Positions 1 to 8,673 of a stretch of DNA of 64,000 bases are shown in pieces. Source of the DNA: Planctomycetota bacterium. GTDB lineage: Bacteria > Planctomycetota > UBA8742 > UBA2392. The position numbers and the translations under genes were made by a program. The notes under the pieces are model-generated. The model was given only the letters and a program-made list of their open reading frames with translations, was not told the DNA's origin and did not search any database. How positions within the stretch are numbered: position 1 is the stretch's first letter; each line of letters starts with the position of its first letter. The stretch lies in NCBI GenBank assembly GCA_020425605.1, contig JAGQRH010000016.1, positions 1 to 64,000 on the forward strand, written 5' to 3'.

Positions 1-478
1 CGAAAAAGCTCGGCTCGAAATGCTGGCTGTAACGCGACGTCACCAGTCGCTGGATGCGATGCGCAGGCAGGTCGGTCTTGTAGCCGTTCAGCGCAGCGAA
101 ATGCACGGCCTTGCGTGCGAGGCGCGCGGCGGCCTCGTGGTCCGGGTGGTGGCAGACGAGATTCGGTGCGAGCACGACCTTCGGCTTCAGCTTGCGGAGC
201 ATATCGACGACCGTGCGCACGCTTGCTTCATCGTCGTTGACGCTGCCGTCGCGCATGCCGGCGAACTCGATTGCCGCGCAACCCATGATTTTGGCGGCGT
301 CGCGGGCTTCTGCCTCGCGCTGCTCGGGGGTGCCGTGGGTGCCCATCTCGCCGCGCGTCAGGTGCAGCACGCCGGTGCGATAGCCCTGATTGGCCGCGAG
401 GCACAGGTAGCCGCCGGAAGTCATCTCGGCGTCGTCCGGGTGGGCGCCGACGGCAAGCAGGTCGAGTGGTTCAGTCAT
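1..478 (-). CDS. PIG-L family deacetylase (BshB-like), 3' end outside window
   Basis: Likely zinc-dependent de-N-acetylase of the PIG-L/LmbE family, which removes an acetyl group from an N-acetyl sugar conjugate. BshB1 of bacillithiol synthesis and MshB of mycothiol synthesis belong here. The N-terminus carries the family motif AHPDDAEM at about residues 12-19, and a second metal-site motif, HHPDHEAA, lies near residue 110. The ATG at 476-478 opens directly into the motif region, as in the family. The gene runs off the left edge after about 159 codons, so roughly the last third is missing. The family is clear; the thiol-cofactor role is only a possibility because no partner gene is visible. 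Confidence 0.85.
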   Translation of the reverse strand, partial: MTEPLDLLAVGAHPDDAEMTSGGYLCLAANQGYRTGVLHLTRGEMGTHGTPEQREAEARDAAKIMGCAAIEFAGMRDGSVNDDEASVRTVVDMLRKLKPKVVLAPNLVCHHPDHEAAARLARKAVHFAALNGYKTDLPAHRIQRLVTSRYSQHFEPSFF

Positions 479-535
479 GGAGGCCTCTGCGATTCGTTCC
501 ATATATAACGACCGAAAGCGGCGAAGTCATTCGCG

Positions 536-1384
536 CTACCACGCCAAAACCGGCGCGAGCCGCTTCAACGCCTCGGGGATGCGGCTGCCGAACCAGCAGA
601 GGTCCTGCCCGTCGCAGAGGCGCAGTCGGTTGTCCTTGACCGCGGGGGTGTCTTCAAAGTTGTCCCGCCAGAACTGCAGGTCTGACTGCTTGAAGTGATA
701 TGGCTCGTCAGGAAACAACAAGATGTCCGGACGCAAGGCGGCGATGTCGACCGGGTCCATCGCGAAGTAGCGCTCGGTGGATTGCTCGAGCACGTGGTCG
801 CCGCCGAGCGTGCGGATCATGTCGCCGATATACGTGTCCAGCCCCGCGACCATCCACGGGTCGTGCCAGATGAACGCGACCACGCGCGGGCGGATGTGAT
901 CGCGCGGCGTGACCCGCAGGTTGTTGTGTTCCTCAAGCTCGCGGGTGCGCTCGGCCGCGGCCACGATCTCACGCGCACCGGCGCGGACGATGGCATCGGC
1001 AATGTCTTCGGCATCAAAGAGCCGCCCGCAGGTGGAGACGTACGCGAGGCCCTCTTCAACGGTGGTGGGCTGGGCGACGTGAACGTTGATGCCGGCCGCG
1101 CGCAGGGCGTCGATGTCGGCGCGGCGGTTTTCTTCCTTGTTGGCGAGCACGAGCTGGGGTTTCAGTTGGATGATCTTCTCGACATCGATGTCCTTGGTGC
1201 CGCCAATTTTTTCGATGGCGCGGACCTCGGGATCGGGCAGGACGCAGTAGCGCGTCCGGCCGACCAACGTGGAGCCCCGGCCGAGCGCGAACAGGGTCTC
1301 GGTGACGCTGGGCACGAGGCTGACAACGCGTGTAAGCGGCTGCGGGACGTCGATCTCGGTAAAGGTGAGGTCGGTGATCTTCAT
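536..1384 (-). CDS. Helical-backbone metal receptor / BtuF-like substrate-binding protein
   Basis: Resembles the TroA/BtuF class of ABC substrate-binding proteins, which bind vitamin B12 or siderophores. The N-terminal region has the typical VVSLVPSVTETLFALG stretch near residues 20-35, followed by a DVEKIIQLKPQLVLA segment and a long central helix region. Length (282 residues) suits the family. No signal peptide is visible: the protein begins MKITDLTF, so either it is cytoplasmic, as in several annotated cobalamin-binding proteins of this type, or the secretion signal is not recognised. No permease or ATPase gene is adjacent. Substrate is unknown. Confidence 0.75.
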   Translation of the reverse strand: MKITDLTFTEIDVPQPLTRVVSLVPSVTETLFALGRGSTLVGRTRYCVLPDPEVRAIEKIGGTKDIDVEKIIQLKPQLVLANKEENRRADIDALRAAGINVHVAQPTTVEEGLAYVSTCGRLFDAEDIADAIVRAGAREIVAAAERTRELEEHNNLRVTPRDHIRPRVVAFIWHDPWMVAGLDTYIGDMIRTLGGDHVLEQSTERYFAMDPVDIAALRPDILLFPDEPYHFKQSDLQFWRDNFEDTPAVKDNRLRLCDGQDLCWFGSRIPEALKRLAPVLAW

Positions 1385-1414
1385 GGCGCCAGACTGCCCC
1401 GCGGAGTGGCGGCG

Positions 1415-1448
1415 TCAAAACAAAACCGGCCCGCCGAAGCGGGCCGGT
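1415..1448 (-). terminator. Intrinsic terminator after the P-domain protein gene
   Basis: A 10-bp perfect GC-rich stem (1425-1434 paired with 1439-1448) has a TTCG loop on the minus strand and is followed by TTTTGTTTT at 1424-1416. It lies 15 bases past the stop codon of the gene ending at 1463, and so terminates that minus-strand transcript. Confidence 0.85.
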
Positions 1449-1462
1449 CCGGAACACGAATG

Positions 1463-2566
1463 CTAGCTCACGCCTGTCAGCTGCAGCGAAACCACGCCGG
1501 TGTTGGGCACGGGCGCGCCGCCGGCAGTGTCCGCGCGGTCGGTGGTCAGCGTCGAGTACTGGTTGTCCTTCAGCGTGTCCACCATGTAGATCGTCCAGGT
1601 GCCCGCGGAAGGCTCGCCGTTCAGGTTCGACATCAGGCCGGTCGGTGTGCTGTCGATGACGAACTGGAAAGTCAGCAGGTCAAGTCCGGTTGCGACTTCT
1701 GGAACAGTCTCGATGATCTCTTCGTTGGTGAGCAGACCGATGTGCCAGTTGCCCGACGGTGCGACCAGCACGAACCAGCTTTCCGTCGCGCCGGACGCAT
1801 TCGTCGGCTCATAAACCGAAAGCTCAAGCACGGCCTGCCGCACAAAGAAGGAGCTGGTGAAGGTGAATTCGTTGCGAAGCATGCGCTTGGCGCCGAACCA
1901 TCCGATATCCATCTTGAAGCGCTCTCCCCTGGCCTCCGGCACAATGCCGTAGTTGCCCGCCGCCGCGGAGATCGTCTGGGTCTCGGTCGGCGAGCCGCCG
2001 AGGCCGGCCGCTTCGCCACGATTGATGTGCAGGCTGGCGTTGCGCATCACGCAGCGCCCGTCCTTGTCGTCGAGGTAGTCCTTGATCTGGATGCGCCAGT
2101 TGCCGTCGCTGTTCATGCCGTCAAACTCGAACAGGAACCCGACTTCGGCCTGCAGGTTTTCGGCATCGGATGCCAGCACAAGATTCACGCCCTTCCAGCT
2201 CGAGGCCGTGCCGTCCGGCGCCACGCAGCGGCAGATCAGATCCACATCGCCCATGTCCTTGCCCTTGGGAGGCATGATGTAGAGGTGCGTGCGAACTTCG
2301 TCGACCGTCGCGCTGCCGCCCATCTGGAACTGGATCGTCAGCTCGTCTTTGTCGTAGGTCGTGCCTTCGGGAATCTTGAGGTCCCGCATTTCTTCGGGAA
2401 TCGTGCGGGTGTCGTAATAGGCACGAAGCAGCGGCGAAGATGCAAATGCGCGGTCCGGCAACGGCCGGTCTTTCACGTCGTCGTCTTCCCACGGTGCGCG
2501 GCAGTCCGCGCCCATGAGCGCGAAGACAGTCAACACAAGCAGCAGGATCAATGAGTCCTTGCGCAT
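1463..2566 (-). CDS. Secreted protein with two proprotein-convertase P-domain-like modules
   Basis: Exported protein of unknown role. It starts with a hydrophobic signal segment (MRKDSLILLLVLTVFAL) followed by a cysteine at residue 25 (MGADC); the bases before it do not make a good lipobox. Two beta-rich modules each end in a P-domain-like signature: a GNWRIQIKDYLDD segment near residue 165 and a GTWTIYMVDTL segment near residue 335. P-domains are usually attached to secreted proteases or other enzymes, but no catalytic domain is present. The start was placed at 2566 because GGGGGA lies five bases upstream. An upstream in-frame ATG at 2581 lacks such a site. A strong terminator follows the gene. 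Confidence 0.7.
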   Translation of the reverse strand: MRKDSLILLLVLTVFALMGADCRAPWEDDDVKDRPLPDRAFASSPLLRAYYDTRTIPEEMRDLKIPEGTTYDKDELTIQFQMGGSATVDEVRTHLYIMPPKGKDMGDVDLICRCVAPDGTASSWKGVNLVLASDAENLQAEVGFLFEFDGMNSDGNWRIQIKDYLDDKDGRCVMRNASLHINRGEAAGLGGSPTETQTISAAAGNYGIVPEARGERFKMDIGWFGAKRMLRNEFTFTSSFFVRQAVLELSVYEPTNASGATESWFVLVAPSGNWHIGLLTNEEIIETVPEVATGLDLLTFQFVIDSTPTGLMSNLNGEPSAGTWTIYMVDTLKDNQYSTLTTDRADTAGGAPVPNTGVVSLQLTGVS

Positions 2567-2906
2567 GGCGTCCCCCAACATCCGGGTCCAGCTAACAGTA
2601 GAGTGCTATGAGATTTACAAACTTATCGCGAGAGCAGCCCACGGTCAACGGGCGTTATGGAACGGCGCCAAATGCGCGCGTGCCTCGCTCCAGCTGCCGG
2701 GTACCGGGGAAGACTGAACACACTGGTCGCTCACATACAGTGTGCCTTCGTCCAACCACGGTCCCGACAACTGGAGTGAGGCACGCTTGGGAGGTCGGGG
2801 GCAGGGGGGCCACCCCCGTTCCTCACCCATGCTGCTCGGAACATCAGAACAATACCACACGTAATGGAATAGGCAAACGGAATCGCCCGTTTTGGCAACA
2901 TTTTTC

Positions 2907-2954
2907 CCGTGTAAGAAAACAGACTATTTCAATCTGTTCGATTATCTTACACGG
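2907..2954. repeat. Nested inverted repeat in a 425-bp gap
   Basis: The gap 2567-2991 holds no convincing gene. Inside it a perfect 10-bp inverted repeat (CCGTGTAAGA at 2907-2916 with TCTTACACGG at 2945-2954) encloses a second pair, AACAGA and TCTGTT, around a 9-base loop. There is no T-run on either side, so it does not look like an ordinary terminator. It lies between the end of nadC and the start of the P-domain gene, both on the minus strand, and could be an RNA structure or a protein-binding site. Confidence 0.5.
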
Positions 2955-2991
2955 ATGTGAACAACATGTTAGATACACCCGCGCGCCAATT

Positions 2992-3864
2992 TCAGCGCCG
3001 GACCTTCAAAGACACGTCCAGGGCGGACGCGGAGTGCGTCAAAGCCCCCACGCTCACACGTTCCACACCGGTCTCGGCGTAATCTTTGATTGTGGCCAAC
3101 GTCACGCCGCCGGAGACCTCAAGCTGCGTTTTCCTTACAGATTCATCGTCGCTGCCGCGGAAAGCCACGGCGGCACGAATGTCTTCCAGCGAAAATTCGT
3201 CCAGAAGGACAATATCGGCGCCGGCGTGGATGGCCGCCTGGGCCTCTGCCAGGTTTTCGGCCTCGGCCGTCAGGCGCGTGTCCGGGTGTGCTTCGCGCAG
3301 CTTGCTGATCGCCTCCGGCAGCTTCAGCCCGCTGAGGTAGAGGTGATTCTCCTTGATCATCATCTCGTCGTAGAGGCCCATGCGGTGGTTCGCTCCCCCA
3401 CCACAGACGACGGCGTACTTCTCGAAGGCGCGCAGCCCTGGCGTGGTCTTGCGCGTGTCGAACACCATGCAGCGCGTGCCCTCGATGGCATCCATGAAGC
3501 GCGCGGTCAGGGTCGCAATACCGCTCAGGCGCTGGATCAGGTTCAGCGCCGTCCGCTCGCCCGCCACCAGCTGCGGTAGCCCGCAAGTGACGCTGGCGAC
3601 GACCGTGCCCGCCTTGATGCGGTCGCCATCCACGGCCTCCATCTGCACGCTTACGGAGTCATCCAGCTTGCCGAACACGACCTCGAGCCACTGCAGCCCG
3701 CAGATCACGCCGTCTTGTTTGACCCGCACATCGGCCGTGCCGGTCGCATCGGTATCAAGCAGCACGCCGCCGGTCAGGTCGCCGGGGCCGACATCTTCCT
3801 GCAAGGCCAGCACCGCCAACTGCTCGGCCAGCATCAGCAGGGTTTCGTCCATGTAGTTGCGCAT
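2992..3864 (-). CDS. nadC: Nicotinate-nucleotide pyrophosphorylase (carboxylating)
   Basis: Quinolinate phosphoribosyltransferase of NAD biosynthesis: converts quinolinate and PRPP to nicotinate mononucleotide, CO2 and pyrophosphate in the cytoplasm. Recognised from the EDVGPGDLT motif near the N-terminus, the GERTALNLIQRLSGIAT block, the DTRKTTPGLR substrate-binding segment, the KENHL motif and the C-terminal SGGVTLATIKDYAETGVERVS strand. The start at 3864 (MRNYMDETLL) is favoured because the sequence further upstream overlaps an intergenic repeat at 3925-3976; a GTG ten codons upstream is an alternative. No other NAD genes are adjacent. Confidence 0.93.
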   Translation of the reverse strand: MRNYMDETLLMLAEQLAVLALQEDVGPGDLTGGVLLDTDATGTADVRVKQDGVICGLQWLEVVFGKLDDSVSVQMEAVDGDRIKAGTVVASVTCGLPQLVAGERTALNLIQRLSGIATLTARFMDAIEGTRCMVFDTRKTTPGLRAFEKYAVVCGGGANHRMGLYDEMMIKENHLYLSGLKLPEAISKLREAHPDTRLTAEAENLAEAQAAIHAGADIVLLDEFSLEDIRAAVAFRGSDDESVRKTQLEVSGGVTLATIKDYAETGVERVSVGALTHSASALDVSLKVRR

Positions 3865-3924
3865 GTCGGGGTTATAGCGCAGGAGGGCGGCCACGCGCGA
3901 GTGCCACGCGCCGATGCACGTGAA

Positions 3925-3976
3925 GTTGTCGGTTGTCAGAACTGCTCGAAGGCAACTCACCCAGACAACCGGCAAC
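3925..3976. repeat. Heptamer-periodic inverted repeat
   Basis: GTTGTCGGTTGTC at 3925-3937 pairs with GACAACCGGCAAC at 3964-3976 (12 of 13 positions). Both arms are made of 7-base units of the GTTGTCG type. It lies between a lipoprotein gene and nadC. Similar 7-base-periodic palindromes occur at 4570-4651, 14451-14597, 15402-15449 and 30276-30324. Confidence 0.6.
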
Positions 3977-3987
3977 TGATAACGGGC

Positions 3988-4497
3988 TCAACTGCGGGAC
4001 GCCTTCGCGATCAGGTCGTCGTACTTGCCCTTCAGCTCTTTGGGCAGCGGCGTCGTGCCCATGCGGTTGGCGAGCAGGTTGATGCAGTCGTCATTGCGCC
4101 CGAGGGCATAGTATTCGTTCGCCATCTCGTAGCGCAGCCAGGGGCTGAGCGGATCGCCGGCCTCGATGAACATGAAGGCGCGTTCAAACCAGTCGAAGGC
4201 TTCCTCGTGCAGGCCCTTGCCGGAAAGCGCGGTTCCGTAGCGCCGCGCGCCCACGGCCGACTTTGTACGTGTGCCCCACAGGCTTGCCACATAGCGACGG
4301 TCGCGGTCGTCGCCTTCGGCCAGCTTCTTGCTTGCGGGCACGCCCACGGCGTCATTATCGCTGCCCATACGGTCATAGAGCCGGGTCAGCTCGCCCTGGC
4401 GTATGGGCGGCGGCGGGACCATTTCGTCCGGCGGCTCCTGCGTGCCGGCACAGGCGGCAAAGATCAGGACCAGCAGGCTCAATGTGGCGTACTTCAT
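3988..4497 (-). CDS. Small TPR-like lipoprotein
   Basis: Predicted lipoprotein of unknown function. The start at 4497 gives a compact lipoprotein signal peptide, MKYATLSLLVLIFAAC, whose cysteine at residue 16 fits a lipobox. In-frame ATGs up to 4527 would lengthen the N-terminus. The C-terminal half, with HEEAFDWFERAFMFIEAG and LRYEMANEYYALGRNDD, looks like one or two tetratricopeptide-type helical pairs, suggesting a protein-protein contact role in the envelope. It lies upstream of nadC on the same strand, but a repeat separates them, so a shared transcript is uncertain. Confidence 0.65.
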   Translation of the reverse strand: MKYATLSLLVLIFAACAGTQEPPDEMVPPPPIRQGELTRLYDRMGSDNDAVGVPASKKLAEGDDRDRRYVASLWGTRTKSAVGARRYGTALSGKGLHEEAFDWFERAFMFIEAGDPLSPWLRYEMANEYYALGRNDDCINLLANRMGTTPLPKELKGKYDDLIAKASRS

Positions 4498-4569
4498 TGG
4501 TTTTGCTTTCGATTGGCTCATCATCATTCGTCGGGAGACTGCCTGCACGAGCCCAGTGAGGCGTTAGTT

Positions 4570-4651
4570 GATAGTTGGTGGTTGGCAGGAACCGCCAAAC
4601 ACAACTGCCAACTGCCGCGCACTCCCTACCAGCTATCAACTACCAACTATC
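4570..4651. repeat. Heptamer-periodic inverted repeat
   Basis: GATAGTTGGTGGTTG at 4570-4584 pairs with CAACTACCAACTATC at 4637-4651 (14 of 15). Both arms consist of tandem 7-base units of the TAGTTGG type. It fills the gap between two minus-strand genes and belongs to the same class of intergenic repeat as 3925-3976. Confidence 0.6.
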
Positions 4652-4704
4652 ACCTACGGTCGGCTACTTCCTTGTACGACCGGCGACCGCGCACGGTTGG
4701 CAAA

Positions 4705-5610
4705 TCACACGCCCCTCTTCAGGCGCCAGTAGTAATTCCAGCGGCAGTAGGCGTCAAACTGCGAGAGGTCTTCAAACAGATACTCGCCGCTGTCGGCCCC
4801 GTGCGCAAGCGCGAGCGTCGCGCCCGGCTGCGTCGCATCGCCCGCGAACGGAACGATCGTCTTCACGGCCGCATGCAGATTGCGCGCCCGGCTGGCAGTG
4901 TGATCAAGCCCGGTCACGCGGCCCTTGCTGGTGACGCGCAGACGCTCAAACGGTTTCGTGAACAGCAGGTCGAGCACCGTGTCGATTTTGCCGAAGCCTT
5001 CAACTTCCGGCGCACCGGCCGTGGACTTGCCGCTCAGCGCGGCCTCGAGCGCCTCGCCCAGTTGCTTGTTCGCGTGCTCGACCTCGCGCGCCAGCGGGAA
5101 GACGCGGTCGCGCGCGCGCTCAAGTTGCTTGGCGGCCATGCTCTGCCGGTCGGTCGCGTCGCTGAAGCCGTCCTCTTCGATTTTGTCGAACAGCCCGGCC
5201 GAGAGGGCATCCGGGTCCATGATCACGCCGCCGGCCAGCAGCACCAGGTTGTCCCAGGGCCAAAGCTTCGGCATGCCCGCGCCGGTGATGGAAGGGGTGC
5301 CGAAGCCCTCGCGGTCAATGTGGCTGAGCGAGACATGCACCGGCTTGGGCAGGATCGGCAGCTCGGAGTCGGGCACGCACACGGCCTCAACGCCATAGTC
5401 GGCCAGCGCCTTCACGGCATCGCCGGCCGCGGCTTCTTCCGCACCCTCAAACAGGATGCCCCGCTGAAGGCGGCACGCGCGCACGGTGTCGGAGCGCGGA
5501 AGTTTCAAGACACGAGCCAGCTCCGGCGCCACCAACGCCGGGTCCAGCCAGCTCACAGCCGTCAGGAGCACCGAAAAGCGCCCCTCCGCACGACTCAACC
5601 GAACAGCCAT
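4705..5610 (-). CDS. Conserved-looking hypothetical protein, 301 residues
   Basis: I do not recognise the family. The protein has no signal peptide or membrane segment and is mixed alpha/beta. The first 80 residues look like a small regulatory fold (LDPALVAPELARVLKLP, then DAVKALADYGVEAVCVPD). A hydrophobic patch, WPWDNLVLLAGGVIM, lies near residue 118, a charged helical stretch at 155-185, and the tail ends in tryptophans and tyrosines (CRWNYYWRLKRGV). Good GC-rich codon use and the absence of stops support a real gene. The ATG at 5610 has no clear ribosome-binding site. Confidence 0.6.
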   Translation of the reverse strand: MAVRLSRAEGRFSVLLTAVSWLDPALVAPELARVLKLPRSDTVRACRLQRGILFEGAEEAAAGDAVKALADYGVEAVCVPDSELPILPKPVHVSLSHIDREGFGTPSITGAGMPKLWPWDNLVLLAGGVIMDPDALSAGLFDKIEEDGFSDATDRQSMAAKQLERARDRVFPLAREVEHANKQLGEALEAALSGKSTAGAPEVEGFGKIDTVLDLLFTKPFERLRVTSKGRVTGLDHTASRARNLHAAVKTIVPFAGDATQPGATLALAHGADSGEYLFEDLSQFDAYCRWNYYWRLKRGV

Positions 5611-5836
5611 GAACGCATTAGAAAGTGCGCACGCACCGGTGGCCAGAGGCCACTGCCTGACGATGTCGCAATGATGTGGTATGAAGTGCGTGGATTGTTT
5701 GGCGGATGAGCAAGCCGCTAGAGAGCGGAGGCGCGCCGGTCGGGCCTTGGGTGACAGGCAAGAAGGCTATCGGCCAAGAAGCAACCATTGTGTAGAGTCC
5801 AAGCAGATTCGCGGAGTTGTGAGATTGGAGAATATT

Positions 5837-6922
5837 ATGCGGTCCTGCATCGTAGTTGCGTTGTCGGCAATCGTCGCACTTTCTCTTCTGAACACTCGCT
5901 CTCTAGCGGACGACCACACCAAGTTGGCCGCGCCAAAGGACCTAGCAAAACGAGAACTCAAAAATCTGCCTGATGGAAGCGCTGTCCTGGAGGCCCTCGG
6001 TACAGGAACCGGTCCCAATTCAGAGTACAACTACGACAACAATGATTGGGGAACCCTGAACGTATTCGTCGGGTCGGATGGAAGTGTCACTGTCGAACTG
6101 TCGGCAAAGACAGCGATGATTGGAAAGATTGGCGATCGCAGCCTCACCAGGAACCTGGCGGCATACCGCGGCGAACAGGAGCCGAAGTCCGGCCGCTACA
6201 ACCGCATCGCCAACGTGATCTTCGATTCAACCCGCAGCGCACGCGATCTGATACTCGTCTGCGGCGCGATTTGTAACTGCGAGATGTGGCGGATTCGAAT
6301 CTTGGTGCAGGGCCCTGGCGGGAAGCGCTATCTGGTACCATTCAACGCGCCCGGCTGGGTTGAGACACCGTTCGGCGATTCCAAGAAAATCAAACAACCA
6401 GACGCCCCCAAGGACAAGCTGCCGACACCCCGCAGGAATGTAAGGTTCGAAGGCCCTCCCAGTCTTGACGACCCACCGCCGGAGAAGCCGGTTGAGTATC
6501 CGGGGGGCGAAGACACCGACCCCAAGAAGGACAAAGAAAAGGAGAAGGAAGGTCCAAAGATCGAAGCCGGGGCTCTTCCTATCTACATCCATGCCTACGC
6601 CGCCAAAGACAAGGCAGGCAAGCAGACCGTCGTTTACATCGCAGAATGCGACGAAAAGAAGACCGACCACCACGTTGATATCCCAGAGGAAGTAACGATC
6701 ACCGACCCGATCTTCCTGGCCGGTCACAGCGACATCGGATTTGGTGGTGTGGGAGACCCAGGACGGGTTGCCGCAATCGAGAAGGCAAAGACTTGGGCCA
6801 AGGAACTCAACTCGAACGAGATGCGTCTTGAGGTGATCGATGGCGTTACGCTCGACGGACTGCTTGAAGTTGTGACGGCCGCATACGGCTCCGACGCTGC
6901 GCTGGTGGTGCTCCTCAGATAA
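5837..6922 (+). CDS. Secreted protein with lysine/proline-rich linker
   Basis: Exported protein of unknown function, 361 residues. A signal peptide ([18 protein letters not shown]...SLA) is followed by a beta-rich N-terminal domain, a low-complexity Pro/Asp/Lys/Glu linker around residues 190-245, and a C-terminal alpha/beta domain. The C-terminal domain has an AHVDI-like strand pattern and a short helical KAKTWAKEL segment. The ATG at 5837 has GGAG six bases upstream. By eye its codon use is less GC-rich than that of its neighbours, which may mean more recent acquisition. It stands alone between opposite-strand genes. Confidence 0.7.
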   Translation: MRSCIVVALSAIVALSLLNTRSLADDHTKLAAPKDLAKRELKNLPDGSAVLEALGTGTGPNSEYNYDNNDWGTLNVFVGSDGSVTVELSAKTAMIGKIGDRSLTRNLAAYRGEQEPKSGRYNRIANVIFDSTRSARDLILVCGAICNCEMWRIRILVQGPGGKRYLVPFNAPGWVETPFGDSKKIKQPDAPKDKLPTPRRNVRFEGPPSLDDPPPEKPVEYPGGEDTDPKKDKEKEKEGPKIEAGALPIYIHAYAAKDKAGKQTVVYIAECDEKKTDHHVDIPEEVTITDPIFLAGHSDIGFGGVGDPGRVAAIEKAKTWAKELNSNEMRLEVIDGVTLDGLLEVVTAAYGSDAALVVLLR

Positions 6923-6958
6923 TGACGGAAGGCCAAAACGCGAAAGCGGGAAACGGCT

Positions 6959-8143
6959 CTACCCCCTCACAATGCTCACCGCCGCGCCTAGACCACCGCT
7001 TACGCAGAGGGTTGCTAGGCCGCGGTTGGCTTTGCGTTGCTTCATGGCGTGGGCCAGAGTCGTGACGATGCGGGCGCCGGTGTTGCCGATTGGGTGGCCG
7101 AGTGCGATGGCTCCGCCGTTTACGTTGAGGCGGTCACGGGGGATCTTCAGCTCGCGGTCGCAGGCGAGCACCTGTGCGGCGAAGGCCTCGTTCAACTCCA
7201 CCAGGTCGTAGTCCTCGATCTTCAGCCCGAGCTGCTCGTTCAGCTTGCGCGTGGCGGGCACCGGGCCGAGGCCCATTACCTTCGGGTCCACGCCCGCGAA
7301 CGCGAAACCTTCCAGCCGCGCGAGCACTTCGAGACCGAGTTCCTTGGCACGCGCCGCGCTCATTAACAGTACGGCAGACGCGCCGTCGGTGATGCCGCTG
7401 GCGTTGCCCGGCGTCACGCTGCCGCCTTCCATGAACACTGCGTGCAGCTTGCCCAGCGCCTGCATGCTCTGGCCTTCGCGCACCGGCTCGTCGTGCTCGA
7501 TCAGCGTTTCACCCTTGCGGGTCTTGATCGTGACCGGGCTGATCTCGGCTTTGAACGCGCCGGCTTTAATAGCCTTCTCGGCCTTGTGGTGGCTGTGCAC
7601 TGCGAACTCGTCCTGCTCTTCGCGGCTCAGGTCGTACTGCTCGCGCAAAGTCTCGGCCGTGCGGCCCATGAGCTGGTCGGCCAACGGACAGTGAAAGCCG
7701 TCGCGGTACATCAGGTCGATGACTTCGCCGTGCGTGAGGCGGTAGCCGTCGCGCATGCCAGTCAGCATGTGCGGCACGTTGGTCATGCTTTCCATGCCGC
7801 CGGCGACGACGACGTCAGAGATACCGAGCTGGATCTGCTGCGCGCCGAGCACGATCGCTTTCAAGCCGCTCGCGCAGGCCATGTTGATGGTGGTGGCGAC
7901 GGAGGTCTCGGGAATGCCCGTGCGGATGCTGACCTGCCGCGCCGGGTTCGGGCCGCAGCCCGCCTGGCGCGCGTGGCCCATGTAGACTTCGTCGACCAGC
8001 TTCGGGTCAATGCCCGACTCGGCCAGCACGGCGTGTACCGCGTGCACGCCCATTTCGACGGCCGACAGCGAGCTGAGCCCGCCCGAGAATTTGCCAATCG
8101 GCGTGCGCTTGGCGCTGCAGATGACGATGTCTTTGAATTCCAT
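6959..8143 (-). CDS. Acetyl-CoA C-acyltransferase (thiolase)
   Basis: Condenses two acetyl-CoA, or cleaves 3-ketoacyl-CoA, in the cytoplasm. All three catalytic residues are in place in a 394-residue protein: Cys90 in NMACASG, His350 in GHPIGNTGA and Cys380 in CVSGGLGA. The NEAFA motif near residue 318 is also present. The start at 8143 is set by GGAGG five bases upstream; an upstream in-frame extension adds unrelated residues. The gene is monocistronic here. Biosynthetic and degradative thiolases cannot be told apart from the sequence alone. The acyl-CoA carboxylase and CoA-ester oxygenase-like genes elsewhere in the window fit acyl-CoA metabolism. Confidence 0.95.
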   Translation of the reverse strand: MEFKDIVICSAKRTPIGKFSGGLSSLSAVEMGVHAVHAVLAESGIDPKLVDEVYMGHARQAGCGPNPARQVSIRTGIPETSVATTINMACASGLKAIVLGAQQIQLGISDVVVAGGMESMTNVPHMLTGMRDGYRLTHGEVIDLMYRDGFHCPLADQLMGRTAETLREQYDLSREEQDEFAVHSHHKAEKAIKAGAFKAEISPVTIKTRKGETLIEHDEPVREGQSMQALGKLHAVFMEGGSVTPGNASGITDGASAVLLMSAARAKELGLEVLARLEGFAFAGVDPKVMGLGPVPATRKLNEQLGLKIEDYDLVELNEAFAAQVLACDRELKIPRDRLNVNGGAIALGHPIGNTGARIVTTLAHAMKQRKANRGLATLCVSGGLGAAVSIVRG

Positions 8144-8308
8144 GACAGCCTCCGTGAACATGATAACGGCCGGCAAGGCCGCCGTGTTCCTACCGACTCG
8201 GCCCGTGCGTTGCAACCGTCAGCTTGCCGCTCCGCCCCGCCGGAAAGGGCGGGGCGGGTCGACAGGTACGCGCAGAGCCATGGGCGCAACCACCAAGCGT
8301 TCTCTTGC

Positions 8309-8336
8309 TTGACGGTGCATGGGCCAGTGATACGCT
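8309..8336 (+). promoter_or_regulatory. Promoter of tRNA-Phe
   Basis: A -35 element TTGACG (8309-8314), a 16-bp spacer and a -10 element TACGCT (8331-8336) lie 24 bases before the tRNA. The spacing and distance are right for a sigma-70-type promoter. Confidence 0.6.
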
Positions 8337-8360
8337 CGCGCCCCCGCCCAGCGCGGGAAA

Positions 8361-8436
8361 GGTCAGGTAGCTCAGTTGGTAGAGCAGCGCATTGAAAATG
8401 CGCGGGTCGCCGGTTCAAGTCCGGCCCTGACCACCA
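8361..8436 (+). tRNA. tRNA-Phe (GAA)
   Basis: Full cloverleaf of 76 bases with an encoded CCA end. The acceptor stem GGTCAGG pairs with CCTGACC, the D-arm is GCTC/GAGC, the anticodon stem is GCGCA/TGCGC with loop TTGAAAA (anticodon GAA at 8394-8396), and the T-arm contains GGTTCAAGTCC. It is followed directly by a GC-rich hairpin at 8445-8468. Minus-strand open frames across it are artefacts. Confidence 0.97.
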
Positions 8437-8444
8437 GAACATAA

Positions 8445-8468
8445 AGCCCCCGGTTCCCGCCGGGGGCT
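8445..8468 (+). terminator. Hairpin after tRNA-Phe
   Basis: A strong GC stem (AGCCCCCGG with CCGGGGGCT) follows the tRNA by nine bases. The T-run is weak (TGTTCGTTT), but the position fits transcript termination. Confidence 0.6.
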
Positions 8469-8584
8469 GTTCGTTTGAACGGTCCTTCCGATGAACCGTT
8501 CCGTTGCCTTCGGCAGCCGGCCGCTTCGCCCACGCTCGGGCTGTAGCCCGAGCTACTCCGCTTTCAGACCCCTTTGGCGTTTGA

Positions 8585-8612
8585 GGTTCAAGTCCGGCCC
8601 TGACCACCAGAA
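8585..8612 (+). repeat. Second copy of the tRNA-Phe 3' end
   Basis: These 28 bases are identical to 8412-8439, the T-arm, acceptor 3' strand, CCA and three following bases of tRNA-Phe. The two copies are 173 bp apart. The DNA between them holds the tRNA terminator and a perfect palindrome (GCTCGGGCT/AGCCCGAGC, 8534-8553). The second copy is again followed by a terminator-like hairpin at 8617-8642. It is either an att-type duplication left by a small element or the remnant of a tandem tRNA gene. Confidence 0.85.
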
Positions 8613-8616
8613 TTCA

Positions 8617-8642
8617 CGAGCCCGGCCGACTGGCCGGGCTCG
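8617..8642. terminator. GC hairpin between tRNA remnant and TPR gene
   Basis: CGAGCCCGGCC (8617-8627) pairs perfectly with GGCCGGGCTCG (8632-8642) around a GACT loop. It lies 32 bases beyond the end of the minus-strand TPR gene and could serve both directions; there is no long T-run. Confidence 0.5.
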
Positions 8643-8673
8643 TTCCGTATCACCTGCTTCGCGGGTTCGGTGG

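Noticed and set aside
695-2554. Long plus-strand ORF of 619 codons
   Set aside because: Shadow of two convincing minus-strand genes (BtuF-like and P-domain protein) with rare-residue-rich, non-protein-like translation; similar shadow frames at 3715-5709, 49405-50949 and 40905-41927 were also dropped.
2770-2830. G/C-rich hairpin near 2777-2828 (GTGAGG/CCTCAC and GGGGG/CCCCC)
   Set aside because: Imperfect and without T-run or conserved context; could be chance in GC-rich DNA.
8232-8257. GC hairpin upstream of the tRNA promoter
   Set aside because: Simple CCGCCCC/GGGGCGG pairing, easily chance; no function can be assigned.
7861-8607. Minus-strand ORF across the tRNA with WSGPDLNRRP-like text
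   Set aside because: This is the well-known artefact from translating the antisense of a tRNA gene; it overlaps the thiolase gene and the tRNA.
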